A DNA stretch of 63,114 nt from an uncultured Bacilli bacterium. Its GTDB lineage: Bacteria > Bacillota_I > Bacilli_A > RF39 > UBA660. Numbering within the stretch: position 1 is the stretch's first letter; each line of letters opens with the position of its first letter. Both the position numbers and the translations under genes were made by a program. Below, in pieces: positions 1-7,900 of this stretch. The stretch is taken from NCBI GenBank assembly GCA_947581835.1, contig CANPVV010000005.1:1-63114 (forward strand), given 5' to 3'. The notes beneath the pieces are model-generated. The model was not told where the DNA came from. It made no database searches and saw nothing but the letters and a program-made list of their open reading frames with translations.

Positions 1-4
1 TAAT

Positions 5-10
5 TCCTCC
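5..10 (-). promoter_or_regulatory. Shine-Dalgarno of a leftward gene just outside the window
   Basis: On the minus strand bases 5-10 read GGAGGA, followed by ATTA up to the window edge. This is a strong ribosome binding site at the right distance for a start codon just left of base 1. Bases 1-63 otherwise hold no rightward reading frame into the downstream permease fragment, because stops lie in that frame at bases 1, 19 and 28. The stretch is therefore probably the leader of a divergent leftward gene. Confidence 0.35.
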
Positions 11-63
11 AAATTCCATGAGTTTTTTAAACAAAAAAGCTTTTAATTCTCGTTTTTCGACAT

Positions 64-252
64 GTGTCTTTGGTCGGAGTTATCATGGGTGAATTTTTAA
101 TTAGTACAAAAGGAATTGGTTACTTAATTATTTATGGTACTCAAGTATTTAATCTAAATATCGTAATGAGTGGAATTGTTATATTAATAATAATTTCATT
201 TATTCTCTATAAATTAGTTATCTTTATTGAAAAGAAATTACTAAATAATTAA
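64..252 (+). pseudogene. 3' fragment of an ABC transporter permease (SsuC/TauC-like)
   Basis: The 62 residues match the C-terminal end of binding-protein-dependent permeases of the nitrate/sulfonate/taurine type. They begin with SLVGVIMGEFLISTKGIGYL, follow with one hydrophobic segment (about residues 34-52) and end in a basic tail. A full permease has about 250 residues and five or six membrane segments, so the first three quarters are missing. The apparent GTG start has no ribosome binding site, and upstream in-frame stops show the break lies near base 60. The native terminator still follows. This is a truncated remnant, probably left by a recombination event that also disturbed the next 500 bases. 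Confidence 0.6.
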
Positions 253-280
253 CCACGTCTAAAAAAGGCGTGGTTTTATT
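251..280 (+). terminator. Rho-independent terminator after the permease fragment
   Basis: AACCACG (251-257) pairs with CGTGGTT (269-275), and a T-rich stretch follows on the plus strand. It is the intact terminator of the now truncated permease gene. Confidence 0.7.
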
Positions 281-283
281 ATT

Positions 284-459
284 TAATTCTTATTATCTAA
301 ATTATTATACTCTTCATCTGTTACAGGTTCTAACCATTTATTTAAAGTTTCTTCTCCTGGTATTTCTACCGCAATATGACTAAACCAAGAGTCAGGTTGT
401 GCTCCATGCCAATGTTTCACATTTGGTTGTATTACAACAATATCTCCAGGAGATAATTT
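284..459 (-). pseudogene. Duplicate 3' end of the cupin gene
   Basis: Read on the minus strand, this stretch encodes a second copy of the C-terminal third of the cupin at 816-1235. It runs from about LSPGDIVVIQPNVKHWHG to EEYNN and then has a slightly longer tail, LDNKN, before TAA. DNA identity with the intact copy is high but not complete, and it stops abruptly near base 459, where unrelated sequence begins. There is no start codon or 5' portion. It is a partial duplication, separated from the intact copy by the RhuM-like remnant. Confidence 0.75.
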
Positions 460-478
460 TATAGATCGTCAATAAATA

Positions 479-786
479 TTATTCTAATGATTCAATACTT
501 TTTTCAATTAATATTTCATCAAAATAATCTTTACCAAATTTTGGACCATGTTTAATAATTCTGTAGCAGTTATTCGAATTTTTCGAATAACTGAATTTTC
601 ATTTAATTCATTACTGGAAAATACTTCTTTTAAATGATAATTAATTGTATTCACTTTAACATTAAATAATTCTGCCATTGTTTTTTGAGTTAACCAAAAG
701 TCTTCACTATCATATAAAACTTCTATCGTTTTATTAGTGTTTTCACTTTGATATAAAACTAAATCTTTAAGTGTATTCAGTTTCAT
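479..786 (-). pseudogene. RhuM-family (Fic/virulence-type) protein remnant
   Basis: The N-terminal 70 residues look like the DNA-binding-like start of RhuM-family proteins: FWLTQKTMAELFNVKVNTIN, then HLKEVF and NSVIRKIRITA. The frame then degrades. Shifting frame near base 545 recovers KHGPKFGKDYFDEIL, which resembles a later region of the same family, and a stop at 479-481. About 200 residues of the usual 330 or so are missing, so I read this as an internal deletion plus a frameshift. It lies between the two cupin copies and may have arrived with the event that split them. Family assignment rests on recalled motifs only. Confidence 0.5.
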
Positions 787-815
787 TATAAGAGCCCCCT
801 TTCTTGCCTTTAAAT

Positions 816-1235
816 TTAATTATTATACTCTTCATCTGTTACAGGTTCTAACCACTCGTTTGAAGTTTCCTCACCTGGTATTTCTACAGCAATATGACTA
901 AACCAAGAATCAGGTTGAGCTCCATGCCAATGTTTAACATTTGGTTGTATTACGACAATATCTCCAGGAGATAATTTCTGTACTTCTTTTCCTTCTTCTT
1001 GATAATAACCATATCCAGCAATACATATTAAAACTTGTCCTCCGCCTGTTTTAGACTTATGAATATGCCAATTATTTCGACAACCTGGTTCAAAAGTTAC
1101 ATTTGCAAAACTAATTCCATTTTCCGTTTTTGCTAATAGTTTCAAATAACTATTACCTGTAAAATACTCTGCATATGCATCATTTGGTTGTCCTAATCCA
1201 AATACATTTAATTTATCAAATTCTTCCTTATTCAT
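816..1235 (-). CDS. Cupin-domain protein
   Basis: A single-domain cupin of about 139 residues. The metal-binding pattern is visible as NWHIHKSKTGGGQVLICIAG in the first motif and GDIVVIQPNVKHWHG in the second. The track start (TTG at 1265) is unlikely. ATG at 1235 gives the family's usual beginning (MNKEEFDKLNVFG) and overlaps the upstream gene by 8 bases; an ATG at 1253 is an alternative. Such cupins are commonly encoded beside carboxymuconolactone-decarboxylase-like proteins and flavodoxins, as here, in clusters thought to handle quinones or reactive carbonyls. The exact substrate is unknown. A broken copy of its 3' end lies at 284-459. Confidence 0.8.
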   Translation of the reverse strand: MNKEEFDKLNVFGLGQPNDAYAEYFTGNSYLKLLAKTENGISFANVTFEPGCRNNWHIHKSKTGGGQVLICIAGYGYYQEEGKEVQKLSPGDIVVIQPNVKHWHGAQPDSWFSHIAVEIPGEETSNEWLEPVTDEEYNN

Positions 1236-1560
1236 GTTTTTCTTCACTCCCATATACTTCCTCAATTAAAGGAAATGTACTCCAAGCTTTAGGCCATCCA
1301 GCATAAAATGCCAATTGAGTTACTACCTCAACAACTTCCTCTTTTGTAAGGCCATGTTCTTTTCCAATTGCTAAATGGGCTTTTAATTGAGGATACAACC
1401 CTTGTGCAAATAAGGCTGATATTGTTATCAAACTCCTATCTCTAGGAGACAATTTATCTTCTCGACTCCATACCTCCCCAAATAATATATCATCATTTAA
1501 TTCAGCAAATTTAGGTGCAATCTTACCTAATTGATCTCTACCTGCTGTTTGTTTTTTCAT
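1228..1560 (-). CDS. Carboxymuconolactone decarboxylase-like (AhpD-like) protein
   Basis: At 110 residues it is a full-length single-domain CMD protein. RDRSLITISALFAQGLYPQL and KAHLAIGKEHGLTKEEVVEV are typical of the family, with the conserved His in the second helix. The CxxC of peroxidase-type AhpD proteins is absent, which argues against thiol peroxidase activity and for the gamma-carboxymuconolactone decarboxylase-like subgroup of unknown substrate. It abuts the ABM gene upstream and overlaps the cupin downstream, so the three are probably translated as one unit. Confidence 0.8.
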   Translation of the reverse strand: MKKQTAGRDQLGKIAPKFAELNDDILFGEVWSREDKLSPRDRSLITISALFAQGLYPQLKAHLAIGKEHGLTKEEVVEVVTQLAFYAGWPKAWSTFPLIEEVYGSEEKHE

Positions 1561-1870
1561 TATTCATCACCATCCAAACTTTTAAATTTTTCTACTTTCA
1601 TGCTTAAATGATATTTATTTCTTAAATCTGCTATTTGCCTCATCATTTCTGATTTATGATGAATATCTAGTGCCTCTTCATTTTTCCATCTATCAATAAG
1701 CAAAACTGTTTCACTATCATCTAAAGGTAAAAAGTATTCGTATTTTAAATTACCAACTTCTGCTCTTACTCTATCTACAATTCCACTTGAAATCATTTCC
1801 TGAGCAAATTTTTTAGCATCACCATTTTCGCCTTTATATTATAATAAATATTAATCGTTATACTCATACC
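1560..1870 (-). pseudogene. ABM-family (quinol monooxygenase-like) gene with a frameshift
   Basis: The 78-residue ORF ending at 1560 covers most of an antibiotic-biosynthesis-monooxygenase domain (RAEVGNLKYEYFLPLDD, then ETVLLIDRWKNEEALDIHH). Its apparent ATG has no good ribosome binding site. Reading further upstream in the same frame gives YKGENGDAKKFAQE, and in another frame an ATG at 1870 behind AGGTGAAGG starts MSITINIYY. The two join perfectly if one copy of a TATAA tandem duplication (1834-1843) is removed. So the gene most likely carries a 5-base duplication that breaks the first 10 codons. A sequencing or assembly error is also possible. Confidence 0.65.
1834..1843. repeat. 5-bp tandem duplication (TTATA x2) causing a frameshift
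   Basis: Two adjacent copies of TTATA (TATAA on the coding strand) lie in codons 9-11 of the ABM gene. Removing one copy restores a continuous and family-typical N-terminus. Confidence 0.6.
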
Positions 1871-1875
1871 TTCAC

Positions 1876-2346
1876 CTATATATCTAACCAATCTTTTATA
1901 TCATTATCTGATACATTACTTGCAAATCTTCTAGCACTCACAAAACTAAGATTACTATAAGTATTTTTTAGAGTATTAAAACTGTTTATTACACTTGATC
2001 CACCAGATGTTGCAAATACATATATTTTTTTATTTTCCAAATTATTTTCTTCAATAAATGTATTAATAATAGTTGGTGCTAAATCCCACCATACTGGAAA
2101 TCCAATTAAAACAGTATCATAATCATTTAAATTAGAAACCTTACTTCTAACCACTGGTCTTGATGATGGATTATTCATTTCAATTGATGACCTACTATTT
2201 GCATTATTCCAATCTAAATCTTCACTTGTATATTTATTTACAGGTTCAATTTGAAACAAATCACCACCTATATACTCAGCAATTTTACTTGCTACTCCTC
2301 TTGTTACTCCACTAGCTGAAAAATAACTAACTAAAATTTTACTCAT
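1876..2346 (-). CDS. Flavodoxin (cytoplasmic)
   Basis: A 156-residue flavodoxin-like protein. The FMN phosphate-binding loop is the segment SYFSASGVTRGVASKIAE near the N-terminus. The isoalloxazine-contacting segments are GFPVWWDLAPTIINTF and ATSGGSSV. There is no signal peptide, unlike the paralog at 3473-4132, with which it shares the YTSEDL and NSRS motifs. The ribosome binding site (AAGGAAGGA) is well placed. It sits between the aldo/keto reductase and the broken ABM gene in a leftward cluster and probably moves electrons to a partner encoded there; the partner cannot be named from sequence. Confidence 0.85.
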   Translation of the reverse strand: MSKILVSYFSASGVTRGVASKIAEYIGGDLFQIEPVNKYTSEDLDWNNANSRSSIEMNNPSSRPVVRSKVSNLNDYDTVLIGFPVWWDLAPTIINTFIEENNLENKKIYVFATSGGSSVINSFNTLKNTYSNLSFVSARRFASNVSDNDIKDWLDI

Positions 2347-2379
2347 AAAATCATTCCTTCCTTTTCTATTAAAATTTTT

Positions 2380-3462
2380 TTAGTACCAATCATGTTTTTC
2401 ATTTCTATCCAAAGCATTTATTTCTTTCATTTCATCTTCAGTTAATTCAAAACCATAAATGTCAGTATTTTCTTTTATATGTTCCGGATTAGAAGAGCCT
2501 GGTATAACCACAACCCCTTTTTGCAAATTCCAACGCAAGATAACTTGAGCTGCTGATACATTATGATTATTTGCTATCTTAACTATTGTTTCATTATTCA
2601 ATAATTCACTAGTATGACCTCTTCCTCCAAACGGATACCAACCCTGTACTACAATCCCTAAATTTTGGATATATGGAATAACGTCATTTTCTTGATAATA
2701 TGGGTGTATTTCATTTTGTACAAGAGCCGGCATAATATTTATTTGAGGTAAAAACTCTTCTAATTCCTTAACATACCAATTAGATAAACCTAAAGAACGA
2801 ATTTTTCCACTTTCTACATATTTTTCCATTTCTTTATAAGCACTAATATCATTTTCCCCTGGGTGGTGTAAGAGCATCATATCAATATAATCTATATCTA
2901 ATTTTTTAAGAGCAAGTTCTATTGCTTCTTTTGGTCTATCAAATTGACTAGGATAAATTTTTGTAATAACAAATATTTCATTTCTTGGTATTCCTGAATC
3001 TCTAATAGCTTTTCCTATTTCTTCTTCATTTCCATACATATAAGCTGTATCAATAAGTCTTACACCTGAATCTAAAGCACTCGATACAGCCTTATAACAA
3101 GTATCACCTGTTAAACTATAAGTCCCAATTCCATTTAAAGGCATTTTATACCCACTATTTAAAGTAACCTGTTTAGAATCTATATCAAAATCTATTCCTT
3201 GATAACTATTATCTATATTACTACTTTCCTTATTCATATTCTTACTTTCCTTTACACTATCAAAAACTTTAATTCCTAATATTTTTATAATAACTCCCGT
3301 ATCATAACCACTTTTTGAACTAGTATTTATTTTATGAACATTACTTATCTGATATGTTAATGCTCGATATTCTACTGTACCCCCATCTTTTAAATGAAAA
3401 GGAATAGGTACCAATAAAATTAAAAACAATACTATTAAAATAATTATTAATTTCTTTTTCAT
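2380..3462 (-). CDS. Membrane-anchored aldo/keto reductase
   Basis: Residues 1-20 are a Lys-rich start plus a hydrophobic segment. Residues 22-70 (LKDGGTVEYRALTYQISNVH onward) form a small domain I recall as a separate short membrane protein in clostridia. From about residue 95 a complete aldo/keto reductase follows, with the catalytic tetrad visible as Asp and Tyr in DTAYMYGNEEE, Lys in VITKIYP and His in LLHHPG. The C-terminal GSSNPEHIKEN is the NADP-binding region. Normal AKRs are soluble and about 280 residues, so this is a fusion. If the N-terminus is a signal anchor, the enzyme would face outward, away from NADPH, which is odd. It is 10 bases downstream of the anchored flavodoxin gene. 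Confidence 0.85.
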   Translation of the reverse strand: MKKKLIIILIVLFLILLVPIPFHLKDGGTVEYRALTYQISNVHKINTSSKSGYDTGVIIKILGIKVFDSVKESKNMNKESSNIDNSYQGIDFDIDSKQVTLNSGYKMPLNGIGTYSLTGDTCYKAVSSALDSGVRLIDTAYMYGNEEEIGKAIRDSGIPRNEIFVITKIYPSQFDRPKEAIELALKKLDIDYIDMMLLHHPGENDISAYKEMEKYVESGKIRSLGLSNWYVKELEEFLPQINIMPALVQNEIHPYYQENDVIPYIQNLGIVVQGWYPFGGRGHTSELLNNETIVKIANNHNVSAAQVILRWNLQKGVVVIPGSSNPEHIKENTDIYGFELTEDEMKEINALDRNEKHDWY

Positions 3463-3472
3463 TTTATCATTC

Positions 3473-4132
3473 CTAATAATCTAAACTATTAACCCAAGCT
3501 TTTACTTCAGCCTCACTTATAGACAATCTTTTCCCATCTTGGAAATTAACATTTTTATAATGACTTTTAAAATAACTTACACTTGCAGATATTCCCGAAC
3601 TTCCTGACGTACAAAATGGAATAACTGTTTTCCCATCTAAATTATGACTATCTAAAAATGTCAAAATAATTCTTGGCGCATCTCCCCACCAAATTGGATA
3701 ACCTAAAAATATAACTTCATAATTATCAGTATTAATATTATTTTTTATTTCTGGTCTAGCACTAGCATCATTTTGTTCTTTTGTACTTCTACTATTACTA
3801 TTATTATAGTTTAAATCCTCTGAGGTATATTCATCTTTTGGTACAATTTCAATTAAATCTCCACCTACCCAATCTTTAATATACCCCGCAACTTTTTTAG
3901 TATTTCCTGTTGCCGAGAAATAAATAATAGCAACTTTTTTATCACTAGTCGTCTCATTATCATTATCATTTGTATTTTCTTCTTGTGTTTCATTACTATT
4001 TTGATTTTCATTTGTATTTGAATTATTATTATTGGATTCAAGTTTATTATTAGAACTTATAACCCAAAAACCAATTCCAGCTCCTACAATTACTACTATT
4101 GCAACAACTAAAACTATTATTTTTTTATTCAT
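3473..4132 (-). CDS. Membrane-anchored flavodoxin
   Basis: This 219-residue protein starts with a hydrophobic anchor (residues 4-26). A low-complexity Asn/Glu/Thr linker runs to about residue 65, and a flavodoxin domain follows, with FMN-loop IIYFSATGNTKKVAGYI, GYPIWWGDAPRIILTFL and CTSGSSG. No lipobox Cys follows the anchor, so it is probably an N-terminal transmembrane anchor with a flexible tether. It is a close relative of the flavodoxin at 1876-2346. It is the first gene of the redox cluster, with a promoter-like sequence just upstream (4179-4208). Confidence 0.85.
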   Translation of the reverse strand: MNKKIIVLVVAIVVIVGAGIGFWVISSNNKLESNNNNSNTNENQNSNETQEENTNDNDNETTSDKKVAIIYFSATGNTKKVAGYIKDWVGGDLIEIVPKDEYTSEDLNYNNSNSRSTKEQNDASARPEIKNNINTDNYEVIFLGYPIWWGDAPRIILTFLDSHNLDGKTVIPFCTSGSSGISASVSYFKSHYKNVNFQDGKRLSISEAEVKAWVNSLDY

Positions 4133-4178
4133 ATATTTTTTCCTTCTCTCTTTAAAACTACCTATTACCTCTCAATTA

Positions 4179-4208
4179 TCTATAATCTTTTATATCCAAA
4201 CTTGCCAA
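4179..4208 (-). promoter_or_regulatory. Putative sigma-A promoter of the redox cluster
   Basis: On the minus strand TTGGCA (4203-4208) and TATAGA (4179-4184) are separated by 18 bases, upstream of the anchored flavodoxin gene and downstream of the TetR stop. Each hexamer has mismatches, so this is a moderate call. Confidence 0.45.
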
Positions 4209-4222
4209 AAATAAGACTATTT

Positions 4223-4840
4223 TCATTTCACACCTCCTAATATTTTTTCTAATCCCATTTTTATCATTTCTTTATCGCTATAAAACTTATATTTAAAATC
4301 TGCTTTATTTATCGCTTCTTTCATTTTATCAGTTATAGAGGTATAAGGATAAATTCCCACCAAAAAAGGTAATATAGTAAATGTAATTTCTTCTGCTTCC
4401 GCTTTTTTAATATTAAAAAATTTACATAAACATTGTTCTAATAAAGAAACAGTTTCTTTAAATACTAACTTAAAATGAGTAATGCTTTCAACTCTACTAT
4501 TTTCTTCCATCTGAAACATATTAATCGAAATAAGTTTAAGTAAAATTTTTCTTTTTATAAGAGAATCAGTAATTTTATTTATTAAATCTTCTTTTGCTAG
4601 TTTTTCATTTTGTAAAAGAATATTACCTAAATCTTCATTCCATTTTAAATATTCCCTTTCAAGAAGCGCCAAAAATATTTCTTCTTTTGTCTGAAAATAA
4701 TTATAAATAGAAGTTCTCCCAACACTTATAAGACTTGCAATAAGCTTAATATTTATATCTTTAAAATCAAACCTTTCATACAACTTTTCACAAGCACTTA
4801 CTATTTCTTCTTTTCTCTCATCAACCAGTCGTTTTTCCAT
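4223..4840 (-). CDS. TetR-family transcriptional regulator
   Basis: At 205 residues this is a normal-length TetR protein. The N-terminal helix-turn-helix is clear (IKLIASLISVGRTSIYNYFQ, then TKEEIFLALLEREY). The C-terminal ligand domain is not recognisable, as is usual. It is co-directional with the redox cluster downstream and separated from it by about 90 bases. Its own promoter contains two matching palindromes, which argues for autorepression. Read-through into the redox cluster would place those genes under the same control; that step is inference. Confidence 0.9.
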   Translation of the reverse strand: MEKRLVDERKEEIVSACEKLYERFDFKDINIKLIASLISVGRTSIYNYFQTKEEIFLALLEREYLKWNEDLGNILLQNEKLAKEDLINKITDSLIKRKILLKLISINMFQMEENSRVESITHFKLVFKETVSLLEQCLCKFFNIKKAEAEEITFTILPFLVGIYPYTSITDKMKEAINKADFKYKFYSDKEMIKMGLEKILGGVK

Positions 4841-4857
4841 TTTATTTTCCTTCTAAC

Positions 4858-4904
4858 TGACCCATTGTCAATATAATAATACACTCATAATGACACTCTG
4901 TCAA
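4858..4904 (-). promoter_or_regulatory. Promoter with two TetR operator palindromes
   Basis: Two palindromes of the form TGAC-N5-GTCA lie at 4858-4870 and 4891-4903, 33 bases centre to centre, or three helical turns. A good minus-strand promoter is interleaved with them: TTGACA at 4899-4904, 17 bases, then TATTAT at 4876-4881. The distal palindrome covers the -35 box and the proximal one lies just after the -10 box. This is the classic layout for repression by the TetR protein encoded immediately downstream. Confidence 0.75.
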
Positions 4905-4923
4905 TATAAAATCAAACAAAAAC

Positions 4924-4949
4924 AACTAAGATAATTTTATATCCTAGTT
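4924..4949 (-). terminator. Terminator of the MMPL gene
   Basis: A 10-bp stem (4924-4933 with 4940-4949, one G-U pair) with a 6-base loop is followed on the minus strand by a T-rich run (TTGTTTTTGTTT). It lies 12 bases after the MMPL stop codon. Confidence 0.7.
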
Positions 4950-4961
4950 ATTTTCTATACT

Positions 4962-7900
4962 TTACTCCATTTTCTTTTGTTTCACAATTATTTTATCCAA
5001 ACTTGCTAATACTGCAGGTAACAAAATTAATATTAACAAAACTGAACATAACGTTCCCTGTGAAATCGTTATACAAATCTTTGATGCTATCGCTGATGCA
5101 AAATAACCTACAATCAAAGTAACAATTATAAGGATTGATGCTGAAGTAATAATCGTATGAATTGACTCATTATAAGCCTCAATTACTGCATCTTTAACCT
5201 CCATAGTTCTTCTTAATTCTAAATAATAAGAAGTATACAATATCGCATAATCAATTGTAGCCCCCATTAATATACTTTGAACAATAAGGATTGCAATAAA
5301 GTAAACATTATCTCCCATAAGTGAAAGTATACCCATCGTTAAATAAACTGCACATTGAATAACCAAAACTAAAATAACTGGAATAATTAAAGATTTAAAT
5401 GTAAACGCTACAACCACAAATATTACAATCATTGTTATAATAGTTATATAAGTAAGTTCTTGATTAAATGTTTTACTCATATCATAAGCCATTGGTGAAT
5501 CTCCAATAACATAAAATTTATCCATTCCTTCACTTAACTTATCCCGCAAATTTTCTATAAATTTAAAAGTATTTTTTCCTTCTTTTTCATACTTTGTATT
5601 TAAAACTATTCGTGAATAATTCTTACCTCTAATTAAATTTTTTGCATCACTTATTTTAGTTTTTGCCTCTCTTATTTCTTCTCGCATCTCATCATCAATA
5701 AATTCATTAAATCTCTCATCATTAAGTATATCTTTATTTAAATACTGGACAAATTCTTCAATTGTTAAAACATAATTATAATCATACTTATACTGACTTC
5801 CATAATAAATATATAAAATATCTATTGTATTTTTATCAATATCTTCAGTAAGTTTCTCTACTAATTTATAAATTCCCTCATGAGTATATTTAGCTCCATT
5901 ATCTACCCCTTTTATAATCTCTCTTAAAGCCTGCAATTTACTTATTTTATCTTTACTAAACTCTTTACCATATTCTTTATCACTAACTACCTCATTTAAT
6001 AAATAATTAATAAACTCTTTCAAAGAAACTTTATAATTTTTATCTAAATATTTATAATCATACAATCCATACAACAATTTTAAATCATCTTCATTAACAC
6101 TTGATAATGTTGCCAAATCTTTACTACTATATTTAACCTCACCAATAACCCCTTCCATAACCTGTTTAACCAAATCTAAATCACTTAATGTTTCTTCGTC
6201 TAATTTTCCTTCTAAAACTTCATCATCTTTATGCTCTAAAATAAATGTAACAAAATTAATAGGACTTATAACCGTATCTCCTCTATTATCAATATATAAA
6301 GTATAAATATCTTTAACCATTTTTTCATCTATTCCCAAATATCTTCCAAGTTCATCATAACTAAACTTATCATTATCAAGAGTAGAATCCATTATATCTT
6401 TTAAAAATCCTAAATTACTCCATGTTGCTCCATCTATTTTATCTTTAATAAGCGAATTTTCTTTATTAGCAATAATAAGATTAACAAGTTCACTCAAGCT
6501 AGCTGTCCAATTATTTGTATTACCACCATAATAATTAATTAAAGCATACATATTACAAGCATCACTTTTACTAAGTCCTAAAGTTTCTGCCATTTGAGTA
6601 GCACTAAATTTAGGTGGGTTATCCGCTAGCCCAGAATCAATAGCTAATTGTAGTATTTTTAGTTTATTAATTGTTGCCTCATCTAATCCTCCACTTTCGG
6701 CAAAACTTAAAACAGTTTCAATAAAAGTTTTAGGACTAAATTTTACTCCATCTTTACCAGGTAAATCATAAACCATATCAACCAAACCAGGAGCAAGCTT
6801 ATCAAAAACACCTTTCAACTCATCTTTATTCATTTCTTTATTATCAATACCATCTTTATTTTCTACAAAAGGTTTTAACATTTCAAGTAAACTTATATCA
6901 CTTTCTTTAATATATTCATTTTCAACTAATTTTTCACTACCCAAAATAAATTCATCTAAACTAAATGTCGAACCATCATCTATATCTTTATACTTCAAAA
7001 GTAAAAGCTGTTTTATCATATCTTCTGGAACATTCAAATACCTAGAAAGTTCTAATGCTCCCATATCTTTAGTAATTGTTCCTCTATCACTAAAAGTTTT
7101 TAATAACTGAATACTATCCTTCATTTCTCTATCAAACATATCTTCATATTCTTCATTATTCATTACATTTTTTACTACAAAATTAGCAAACTGATTAATT
7201 GACAATTTTAAATCTATATCACTTAAACTAATATAATATTTATACAAATCTTTAACTGCCATCTCATCTATTGCAAATAAGCTAGCCATTTCTTTATAAT
7301 CCAGTTTTTTTATTATATCTTCTTTATTAATAAACTTTTTTAACTTATCTATTCTCTCCCTTTGTTCTTCATCAATTTTTTCGCCATACTTCTTACTAGT
7401 TAAAACATCTTTATCCATAAATTCCACAAAGTCATTTATGCTCAATTTAGCATTTTTATTTATTGCCAAATAATAAATCATTAAATCTTCAACATTACTT
7501 TTATCTATCTCTAAAATACTTGCTAAATCACTTATTGTTCTTTTCTTATTTACATTATTTTTAGTACTAAAATTCTTTAATCTTTCTATATTATTTTTCA
7601 TATCTTTATCAATTTTATCTTTTAAATCTTCATTATTATACGCTTTATCTTCAATAAAATTAATAAACTCACTTAAAGATATTTTAACATTAATATCTTT
7701 ATTATAATAATTATAATATAATATCTGCAATAAATAATCTGCTATATCCATATCCGAACCTAAATCTTTTACTTTATCCATTAATTTATCATAAGTTAAA
7801 TCTTCATCAATTGTATTTCCATAAGCTAGTACTTCATCAACCAATCTATCATCATCAATTTGGTCCAAATATTTTTTTATTATATCTTCATCTTTATTTT

